From assembly GCA_000934455.1 (NCBI GenBank), contig KN883906.1, forward strand, positions 17,512 through 46,875: 29,364 nt of DNA. The letters are read 5' to 3'. Under the pieces are notes generated by a model, which was given only the letters and a program-made list of their open reading frames with translations, did not search any database and had not been told where the DNA came from. This DNA comes from Apostichopus parvimensis (lineage: Eukaryota; Echinodermata; Holothuroidea; Aspidochirotida; Stichopodidae). Within the stretch, counting starts at the first letter, position 1; every line of letters begins with the position of its first letter. Positions 20,329 through 29,364 of the stretch are shown in pieces. The translations under genes were made by a program, and so were the position numbers.

Positions 20329-21271
20329 ACAAACTGACCAACTTAAGCAACTGTTACCCACATCTCGGATTTTCCATACAGGCTGTTAAATATTAGAACG
20401 TGACTCGTTTGATTTATGTATTGTTAGAGGAGTACTACATTACTTCTTTCGTTCGCATTTTGTCTCCTTGTTTCTGAAAAAGTTGAGTCTAAGATAACCG
20501 TTAGGTAAGAACATTGTGACATAGAAACCAATAAGCATCCATCATAACATGTATTATGATTTGAACTAGAGAGGAACTGCTGACGACAAGCAATAACACG
20601 CTCAGATTAACCTTGACAGGAAGAATAAACAATCATCATTGATACAATGGTAAAAGGCGAAGTTTTAAAAACTTAATTAATTTTATCTGACGTTTGATAA
20701 TTTAAGTATGTGTGAATACGAATCAACAAAGATGACAACATCATTTATTGATCAGTAAAGACATCGTGAAGAAAACTTGGCTGTATCAAAGTTTGTTTTC
20801 TGTCATAGACATAGGTCTTGCACTTCGCAAACTTCAAGAAGACAAGAACGTTCGATAAATAAAAACTCTCTTTCAGCGGAGTAGCATAAATGATGTGTTT
20901 TTGGTGGTTTTTTATTCATCTGTCATGTATATGGTGATATTTTGCATATCTAGTTCTCTAAGGTATTCTTACTTGAAAGTATAGCTCCATTAACTTTTTA
21001 TTGTACTCCTTCGAATTCAAAGTTGCTCTCTCTCCACCTATCTCTCTCTCTCTCTTTGATAATTTGAATCAAATAAATTTTAAGAATAATTTGCATGACT
21101 ACTTTATTGCTGCCATTATAGACAATTGTACCTCGATGTCCTAGATGGCCTTAAGGCTCCCTTATTGCCAAAGTAAAACCTTCTACGCCCGGTGCACAAA
21201 TGCAAGTTGAACAGTAATTTCATTCACTTTCATTTGACTTCGAATGAATCAATACTTGTGACGGAAACAGG

Positions 21272-21282
21272 TATATAAATAG
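21272..21282 (+). promoter_or_regulatory. TATA box TATATAAATAG (copy 2)
   Basis: Identical to 17237-17247, upstream of the hydrophobic-peptide ATG at 21427. Confidence 0.35.
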
Positions 21283-21426
21283 CAATTGTTTACCAAAACC
21301 ACCATCAGCCTAGCTCAGAGTCAATAAAACTTTAGGCGGGACTTGTCCCTTTATTCATCCATTGCAGCATTGCAGCAAAGTACGGAACCATTAGACCCTA
21401 CAGAAGCGACGCCTAGCTGCATCCTT

Positions 21427-21649
21427 ATGACCTACTCTTTTTTTTCTCTAGCAATCTTTTTGGCAGGGTGAGTCCTGCATTTCTATGAGAGGCTGCCCCT
21501 GGGAATGCACGAGAGTGTCGAAAAGCAATCATGGTTTCTCCAGTGTGACCCTCGAATTTGAAGAGGCTTTTCGTGTCACAGAAAGAGTATGCCCGTTCAC
21601 ACGCAGACACAAAAAGCATGCATGGACGTTTTACTTGATTTTCATTTAA
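21427..21649 (+). CDS. candidate small secreted peptide gene (copy 2)
   Basis: Counterpart of 17392-17614. The ATG is at 21427, the GTGAGT donor at 21468, the nearest acceptor ends at 21543 and the stop is at 21647-21649. The only difference seen is a T-to-C change at the eighth intron base, which leaves the splice signals intact. If the duplication is an assembly artefact, this and copy 1 are two alleles of one locus. Confidence 0.22.
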
Positions 21650-22307
21650 ACACTACTAAGACACAAGCTGCCATCGCTGCTTCTTACATTCCACGGTAGT
21701 TAATGTTTGAAGTAAATGATACACAGACAAAGAATATTTCCAACAAATCAATGCAAGTCACGTAGATCCGTTACCCTCGTCGACTTGAAATTGTCCTCTC
21801 TTGTTTTTGTAGGGATTTTTATATAAAGTTACAAAAGACTAAAGAGGAAAGGAAACGGAAATGTGCCTTTCAACATTGCCATGAGACAAGTACTGCATTG
21901 ATCCTGCTGGACTTAAACGGACAGTGAACTAAGTCTCTATCTCTCTATCTCTCTCTATCTCGTATAGTATTAACGAAGGGGAATTGTTTTGACTGGCTTA
22001 AGTGAACCTGAATATCCATTGCACTTGTTTTTAGAGCCATGTAATGATTTTATCTTAGTATCTCAATGTCAAATAGAGAAGGCAATTCTACTGCGCTGCA
22101 CTTTCGAACATTTTCTGTTACGTTAAATCAGTGGCATTCTTTTCATTTATATCTTCTTTTTTATATAAGTTAAATGTTGTTATACAGTATGGTATGATGA
22201 TATGCTACATTATACCGTATTGTTTAGGCTGTTGCATACGTGTTAGCTTTCATGCATTGAAAGTAACACACTATATATAGACTATATATACGTGTATACC
22301 TCTGTCA

Positions 22308-22314
22308 TATAAAA
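22308..22314 (+). promoter_or_regulatory. TATA box TATAAAA
   Basis: It lies 46 bp upstream of the ATG at 22354. The implied start site near 22338 would leave a leader of about 15 nt. It is also present in copy 1 at about 18275. Confidence 0.3.
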
Positions 22315-22353
22315 CGTTGTGACAGCCAGTTGTTCGATGTTGGTGAATCCAAA

Positions 22354-22464
22354 ATGGCGATATTAGTGCTTGTGTTAAGGTTGAGGTTGATGTTAATTTT
22401 TACATCATCATTTCCAGTTAGATCAATTCCTCAGGGAAAGGGGCTATATAGTTTGGCTCGTTAG
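22354..22464 (+). CDS. candidate 36-residue peptide with hydrophobic N-terminus
   Basis: The ATG sits in an optimal context (AAAATGGCG: A at -3, G at +4), with a TATA box 46 bp upstream. The peptide begins MAILVLVLRLRLMLIF, a hydrophobic run broken by two arginines, followed by a short polar tail with PVRSIPQGKG and a stop at 22462-22464. It could be a signal sequence or membrane micropeptide, or a first exon whose donor I cannot place (GTTAAG at 22374 is weak). The duplicated block ends at codon 8 of this frame. No family is recognised. Confidence 0.22.
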   Translation: MAILVLVLRLRLMLIFTSSFPVRSIPQGKGLYSLAR

Positions 22465-23863
22465 TCTCATATTTGGCAGTCTCTGGTTTCAATGATATAT
22501 GAGCTTTCGATAAGCAAATAAAGTACTTTTGTTTCGTCCCGGTGTCCCAAAGTGAACCTCTCATTTACATTTTTCGTCTTTTCAGTGAAATATTTGACAC
22601 GATTGTCAAAGTGTGTGGCCCCTTATTTTGACCCTTTTTGAACTTATAGCAGAGGTCATGTATCTTCTGAACCTTTATCAATTAATCAGTAGATGTCTTA
22701 GGTTACTAATTTGCGACAGTCAAACTCAATCATTTAATCTACAGCAAGGCCAAACTCTCTTTTTCCGTTCTTCTAAGGACCCCTGCCATTGAATTATGCA
22801 TAGAATAGTATTCAACTTTTTCATTTTCCTGCTTTAAGATCAAAGTGGAAGAAGACATTCTGCTCTCTAACTGTCACGAAGACCTTCCAGCCTCTGTCAA
22901 AAAGCGACAGCTCAGAGAGATAAATACTTAACCCACTTATTGATCTATTGCCATGTCTTTTAGGCTTTCTCGCTTTCATTAGATATGGACATTCTTCTTT
23001 ATTTGTCACAACCCCGATACGCAGACGAACTATTTACATTTAACATAATTGTATTGTAAAACGTTTTAAGTGGTTACATAAAGCAAGTACTTTTTAGCGT
23101 TCCATCAAATATTTTGCAGCAATTATTTTATGATGTATTGATCGTGCGGTCGTGATAATCAGAGCATTTAGTGTTTGAATTATGTAGGAGAAATGTTAAT
23201 TTGCTCCATTACATTTACAATCGCACACATCACGCGTATGTGTGTCTAGCTATCTCTATCTCATCTTAATGGTTTTTAACTTGTGAGAAAATACATACAA
23301 AATTATCAAGTTCTTCTTTTTTTCTCGTCCAACCTGTGTATAATAGAAGACTGTATAACATCTGGGGCACAGTCGCTTCTGTTACATATTTCCGAGACTG
23401 CAAATATGAATTTTTAGTCTATGCTGTGCGTAATATTTACCCTACAACCCTGAAGGCTACTTTAAGTTCAACTAAACATAAAATATGTTCATATTGCTGC
23501 CGGGCTTTAACAATTATCAACGCTTTATCTGAAAACTACAGATATTGTTGCATGGCAATATATCTATGAAGGAGACTTAAATGCAACTAAGAAAACGGAT
23601 AACTTTAAGATGGAACCAAATCACTAACCAATCATTAGACGTGAATAGTTGGCATTAAGGACTGTTACCGGATGACGGAATGTCCGTGAAAACTGCTATA
23701 TTATTACACTGTGAGTTTTTATGATATGTTCCAAATGATTTTGCAAAGAAACAAAGAAGAGCATGCTACATTTTTGACATATTCTTCACGAAATCGAGTT
23801 GAACAGTTTAAAAAACTCATTGAGTTTGAAACAAAGCTTTCTTTATGAACATTTGTTATAACA

Positions 23864-24277
23864 ATGCATATGTTAAGGAAGAGCATATCTGGCAGAATGG
23901 AGGGCACAGTGGTTAAAATTCCTCTACCCAAAATGCTGTTGTTTCAGCTTTCAACAGAATGCGAGTTTATGCTTCTGAAGGGAACAGCTGGTCGTCTGTA
24001 TTGCTTAAGCAAGGCACCAAGAAATTGCTATGCTAAACCCGGAAACCGCAAAAGCTCATTAGGAGAAGCAATTTGCCACTCGAGATCATTTATCAAATCT
24101 GTAACTGCACTTTCAGAATTGTTATCTCCCCCCCCCCCCCCCATGCTATATGTACATCATTCGGTCTATTACGTCGTTTGTTATATAGCAATTTTATACA
24201 GTACACTATCCCAACAAAATGACGGAGAATGCTCAGAAACGCACGTCAGACATCTGTACGTGACACCAAGCAGATAA
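23864..24277 (+). CDS. hypothetical 137-codon ORF crossing a poly-C run
   Basis: This is the longest ATG-initiated frame in the window that does not depend on Ns or a tandem array. It has no recognisable domain. The N-terminal half is basic, then the C15 run encodes five prolines (LLSPPPPP), then a hydrophobic segment (VYYVVCYIAILYSTL). The frame after the homopolymer depends on the exact number of Cs, which is both variable and error-prone. A frame of this length is not far beyond chance in this amount of AT-rich DNA. Confidence 0.15.
   Translation: MHMLRKSISGRMEGTVVKIPLPKMLLFQLSTECEFMLLKGTAGRLYCLSKAPRNCYAKPGNRKSSLGEAICHSRSFIKSVTALSELLSPPPPPMLYVHHSVYYVVCYIAILYSTLSQQNDGECSETHVRHLYVTPSR
24128..24142. 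repeat. poly-C homopolymer (15 C)
   Basis: An uninterrupted run of 15 C inside the hypothetical ORF. Confidence 0.9.
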
Positions 24278-26572
24278 TGAAAGTATCTCGGAGTCTATCT
24301 CTTGATTTGGAAGTAATTGGTTCATAATGACAATTCATTGTCTAAACCTACCGGGATTACACGGAACGATATATTTCAAGCACAAGAAAGTGTATTAATT
24401 TGTAACTTACAAGAGTTCATAAAGTATGATTATACAGTTAGATTGTGATAAGAGCTTATCTGGTAGCTTCGTACAGCTACGTGGGTTATAGCATAGACAC
24501 AAATAAATTAGTGCTCATTGGTTAATGACATTAGTAGAATACTATACTTTTAACACCGAGACAACTTTTTTTCTTCTCAACTGATATGTTCCGGGGGAAA
24601 AACCCCTTTGTTGGCTAAGGCATGGTTGCAACATGAATTCAGTGTTTGCTTCAGAGCGACAAAGTTATAAATCTTACTCTGTATCCTTCACCATCATCGT
24701 CATATGATGCTATTTGAAAATAATGATCTTTCCCTCTCTTTGTAAAGAGAATTGACTATGCGTCTGAATACCATTAAATGAAATACGTAACATCAATAAG
24801 TAACATTAAGGAAATACCACCAGCTGCAGCTTGCAATCACGAGATATATCAAAATTCTTAAAGAAAAAAATCTTCCGGGTAACCATGGAGCAAGAACATT
24901 CCCCATCCCAATGTTCTACCATTAACAACTACAAATATGGGTATATTAACATTTTGTATTACACAATTAGAAATTACCAAATTATAAGAAGAACAGGAAC
25001 CTGTCTCTGTGTTTTAAATTTCAGACGGGAAGTGTGAAATCAATAATTTTATAATGTGCATAGCGTCAGATCGTATCGCTAAGACCTTGTTATTTTGTCA
25101 CATTGTTTAAATAATTCTTTGTTTATTGTTGGAGAGAGAAATCATCAATTATTTTTGAAATATTTTACACGAGTGGTAATATGTCAGCTGTAAGGAGCCA
25201 ATGTCTATAGCTCTACTATATTTTAAAACATGTACCTTTGGGGTTAAGGTTCCGTCATGTTCATCGTTCAAGGTTATGCTTATTGCAGATTAATTTTTGT
25301 TGAAATTACATCGTTTACATTCATGTCTGCATTTATGTATTTGGATGTCGACGTATTTAAAATCAATATGGACTGATTTATACATAAAATGTATAAATGA
25401 CAACACTCAGTGTTTTATTTCAAGATGTTGGTCCCCTGTACGAAATTATTTGACAAGACTTTTTTTTTGTGCTATGATCCCTATTGAATTAATTATCGTG
25501 CAAAGTTTGCTTCGTGATATTTATGATTAACTTTATTAATTTCATTCAATATCGATTATTATATTATATTTCGATACATGGTAAGATATTGTTGATCGAT
25601 AATGAGGATTCTCTTTCTGAGTTGTTACTGCTTGTAGTGCAAACTGAACAGTTTGACGCTATATATACATAGTTGTAAACATAATACAATTTCCTCTATT
25701 CGAGCCTTTCTTAGTACATGGTCTACATAACACTGTTATGGATCGTAATTTATGCATCTACCTGGCATTCTCTAATTATATTACCATCTTTCAAAATCAA
25801 TTTAATTAATGGCTTGTTGCATCATAGTTTTCTATTTTGAACACTTCAGGCCAATACACCTGTTTAATAATTCACACTGTCAAACACTCGTGAAATTGAT
25901 ATCTCAAGTTTAGATTATGAACCATATGCAAATGATGTTCGCCCCTCGGAATCCACTTAAAAGATGTTTACAGAATAGACATAATTTCACCTGAGTGAAA
26001 TTTTTCAAATGTGTTAAATTGTTTGGGGCGACTCTGTCGTATACTAGCTAGTGTTTAGCCTGAATGAATTGATTTTTCCTCTTCCACCCAAGGTACTTCC
26101 TGTCAAATTTGTATGCACGTCGAAACAGGTTTCTTTCCATTCCGTTCAGTTTTTGTCTGACAGCATGACTAACAAAATGAAACGCAATACGCTCAAAGCA
26201 TCCGTTAGTAGCCGGTCCTCTGCAGATTCATCTTCTGTAGATGGGCATTGGTGGTTTCTTAGTTGAACGGTGTGTAGAACAAATTCGCATTAAAAGCCCC
26301 TCGGACTTCATCGCACAAAGGTATACAGGAGAGTAATAAAAGCCAATTGGTCTTTTTTGGCAGCGAAAGTTATGGGATTACTGCGATACTTGAGAAAGGT
26401 CAATTCATGAGAGAGATTCTGCGCGAAAACTGAGATACCGGTAGTAAAAAGCTTCTTGTAAAAAGTTAACAACAAAGGTTATACATAAGTCGTTGAATAA
26501 AAAAAAAACTAATTTATTTTGATAAAGATGCAGGAAAGATATCGACGCTTTAACAATCTTGTGTGTGCTATG

Positions 26573-26588
26573 CCCCCCCCCCCCCCCC
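26573..26588. repeat. poly-C homopolymer (16 C)
   Basis: An uninterrupted run of 16 C in AT-rich DNA. Confidence 0.9.
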
Positions 26589-28265
26589 GTGTGAATTATG
26601 TATACGTTTGTGTAAACTGAGTTAAACTTAGGCGGTGTAGATGTATTAGTTTCATAATAAGGCTAATATTTATTACGTAATAATACCTTCATTCTGATCA
26701 AAGAAGTTTGCAATCATAATGAGAATTGTGATAGCACACTGTTTCGAATTATCTTAAATCTCTTTCATATATGAGAATTGTTATCCAGCCTTCACGTGAA
26801 AGTTTAGCCAAAGGTACGGTAAGCTACCGTATATTGCTACCTATTGTCACTTAACGGAATAATGCATGATTGAGAATAAATCTTTGCTAGAACCCATAGC
26901 TTATTCTATTCATAGAATCTTTGATTTACAACTCTTATCAAGAATATTTGCTTAGATCTCCTTTAAAGGCCGTTTATATTTCCTATTGTTATATTCCCAT
27001 TGATATTGATAATCAGGTCATAATCAGTTTACGTCAATCTTATATTTCTATACAATGTTAAACTGATATCGCATGGACACCATGTGAGATGTCTCAAATT
27101 AGAATCTACCGTTATGTTTTTCATTCTTTTGAGACGATTCCTTCACATACAACTACGTCACTTGAATTCTTGTTTATCTATGTAGTTTGGGGAGATGCAA
27201 ATATAAGTCACATCTGTGAGAATGATTACCTGAATGGGGTGTAAAAATCTGACAGAGAATAGAAAGTTACCGCTGGATAAGATTGACAGTTTGCCCCTTC
27301 AATTCTGCATAATTAATTAACTAGTATATGATATGGTCTGTTGTGGATTTAAACCATCAAAATTCAAACCCTTAAAAGCTTGCATCGTCTCTAACATTTA
27401 TCAAGGCAAGTTCATAGCGTGATGTTTCTGCCAATTCATTTGATTTAATGGACAGATTGGAATGCAAGAGTGTATTATGTTGACCTTACACACGTCAATC
27501 TAACAGAGACGAATAAGAATGAAACCGGCTGCGACTCAGGTTGATGTTTACATCTTTGACTTTTTTGGAAGATTCCATTAGTTATTTTTGTTTTCTTGAA
27601 ACTAGTCCAAACTTAACTCTGCTTCCATCATATGTAAGGATGATAACGAAATTTAGAAGTTAACTAATCAATATAATGAATTCGTAGGTTTATCTATGAC
27701 TAAACCTTCTTCCAATTACTGCAGGCTTCTTTGTTGCGAAGTTAACTGACCGAAACAAGGTGTTTAAAACATACATACCCTTGAGCAGTATTTGCACTTC
27801 CAAAAGAAAAAGAGACACGTCGATGTAGTTTAAGGTTCATAGTACTTTGAATTTCCGAACTTTAAATGACGTTTACACCTAATGAGTTTTACAATCAAGT
27901 GTCATTTTTGTAACTGTTGTTGGATTTTAAACCTAAATTTAATGTTTCCTTTAGTTCTTACAGATGCAGTTTTTATAAATAATTTAAACTTAATCTATAT
28001 CTTGTATATCTGTTTTGTATTTTGCTTTTCTTTCTTTTTTAAATGCGTTTTTTTATTAATATTTGTATTGTACTGTTATATATAGTATGCTTATGTGTAT
28101 AAATACATGATTTATAACGAAATCGCATTATGCGTACAGTATAAGAAGGTAACATTCATATATCACTATTTCACAACAATAAAGAAACTATCAATCGCTA
28201 AAGTGATGTATTTTATCACCAAAATCCTGCCTTCAATTGCTTATGTACAGTTTGTATGGTAATTA

Positions 28266-28436
28266 TTATCATACTTATGTAACTCATATCAAGAAACATC
28301 TTTCATACTTCTTATCATACTCATGTACCTCACATTAAGACACATCTTTCATGCTTCTTATCATACTTATGTACCTCATATCAAGACACATCTTTCATAA
28401 ATTCTTATCATACTTATGTACCTCATATCAAGACAT
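28266..28436. repeat. 46-bp tandem repeat, about 3.7 units
   Basis: Units start at 28266, 28312, 28358 and 28405 (spacings 46, 46 and 47). The core is TTATCATACTTATGTACCTC followed by ATATCAAGACACATCTTTCAT. The last unit breaks off after AAGACA. A 71-codon frame (28351-28566) overlaps it and has no other support. Confidence 0.9.
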
Positions 28437-29364
28437 GCGTTACCCTTACCGGTTCCTTCGTCGTTTACTTTATGATTGCGATGTTAATTACTTATCAATA
28501 GCGTTAAGTTTTTGCACATGTAGCTTTTCTCCAAGGCGTATGTTCATATATGCTTTCAATATATGATTTCAACACTTAAATGATTTATCTCCATAAGATT
28601 TTCTACAATACTATTAAAGGTCAAATTTAAAGACTCAGTCAATAACTGCCATATCAGTAAGTTAAAACCGAGTTCCAAAATAAATATGGCGCCTCATCCT
28701 GTCGTTGTATACTAGGAGTCCATATCAACGATCGCCTACCTCATCGATCTCCCATGACTTCTGTTGCAATTATTTGCCCTCTTAAATGTCCATGGCTTCG
28801 AGGAAAGGTAGTTCCCATGAAATACTGCACATTGGCTATCCCAGTGGATTTTTTTCGCACGTATTTAAGATCTCCAATCATAGTCGCTTTTATACTTGAA
28901 TTTTAAATTTGAGGCTTAAACAGGGATTACAATGTACCTTGTACGTCTTTGCATATATGTAAGCGTGAAAATATTATGATCGATTCAAATCTCTTTGCCC
29001 AAGAGCGGTGTTATACTGTTAAATTCATGTTTTTTTGCGTATAATGCTATTACAACTACCAAAAAAGATCGATTTTAGTTCAGAGTAGAATGTTTAGCTT
29101 CATCGATACCAGTTATTTTGTAAACAGTTTAACACAATCAAATACAAAAATAGCAAACTTTGCAAATTTTGCAATCACGAAAGCCAAAGGGTTGGTTGTT
29201 GCGTTACATACGTAAATGAAAGTAACAGCTACATATGATTCCTTATAATGTTAGAGTTTCGTATAAAAGTGGACAAAAACACCAGTTTTTTTTTACAATA
29301 ACCGTTTTCAGAAGAACAGCTATGTCTTTTCATAAAGTTCCGTGTACGGGCAATGTCAGGTTTA
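28437..29364. other. AT-rich stretch to window end
   Basis: I see no supportable gene, RNA or repeat here beyond short homopolymers. Confidence 0.5.

Larger units (their letters stand above)
19171..22376 (+). repeat. duplicated 3.2-kb block, copy 2 (right of gap)
   Basis: A direct copy of 15162-18343 starting at the first base after the gap and continuing into unique sequence at 22377. It carries 17 extra bases at 20107-20123 and a longer T-rich run at about 20155-20166. With the left flank of copy 1 and the right flank of copy 2, a single continuous locus can be read through either copy. Confidence 0.97.
22465..28265. other. AT-rich unique stretch, no supported gene
   Basis: The longest frame is 23864-24277 on the plus strand (listed separately). 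Other frames are under 80 codons and lack domains, and several start at GTG or TTG. Landmarks are C15 at 24128-24142, C16 at 26573-26588 and a 14-bp palindrome TTATTACGTAATAA at 26670-26683. Confidence 0.55.

Noticed and set aside
20096-20329. 77-codon frame in copy 2
   Set aside because: It starts at TTG and is destroyed in copy 1 by the 17-bp and 5-bp length differences.
22821-23009. 62-codon minus-strand frame with basic N-terminus
   Set aside because: It starts at GTG and has no supporting signals.

Overview
This is eukaryotic, almost certainly animal, nuclear DNA. It is AT-rich, has no operon-like packing and no long reading frame, is dotted with micro- and minisatellites, carries a tRNA-derived SINE-like fragment and contains one scaffold gap of 827 Ns. 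A marine invertebrate deuterostome such as an echinoderm would fit the general look (long G/C homopolymers, scattered TAGGCCTA-like words, highly heterozygous assembly), but that is an impression only; nothing here identifies a species. I recognise no known protein family anywhere in the window. The open frames found are 60-165 codons, many start at TTG or GTG rather than ATG, and most look like chance frames in non-coding DNA.

Layout. 1-121: minus-strand tRNA-like SINE fragment with A and B boxes. 303-738: 54-bp minisatellite whose unit is a multiple of three and so is open in several frames, one of them cysteine-rich. 746-5115: AT-rich non-coding DNA with a palindromic CRE at 3523. 5116-5280: GC-richer 35-bp tandem repeat with alternating variants. 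6299-6690: long 10-bp tandem repeat. 7130-8710: the most gene-like unique stretch, with several short open segments bounded by plausible splice sites but no recognisable protein. 9794-9828: pure pyrimidine tract. 12517-12631: a YY1-type motif followed by a perfect 22-bp inverted repeat. 28266-28436: 46-bp tandem repeat.

The dominant feature is a 3.2-kb direct duplication: 15162-18343 and 19171-22376 are nearly identical and are separated only by the N gap, which each copy abuts exactly. By eye the copies differ by about ten substitutions and four short indels (+17, +5, +4, -2), which account for the whole 24-bp length difference. The simplest reading is two allelic contig ends that overlap but were scaffolded side by side; a true recent tandem duplication with its junction in the gap is not excluded.

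Inside the duplicated block are the best gene hints. A consensus TATA box is followed about 155 bp later by an ATG opening a short hydrophobic peptide that runs into a strong GTGAGT splice donor. A second TATA box lies 46 bp upstream of an optimal-Kozak ATG for a 36-residue peptide with a hydrophobic N-terminus. These could be first exons of small secreted proteins, but they rest on sequence signals alone. Nothing in the window supports a defined pathway or a set of cooperating genes.
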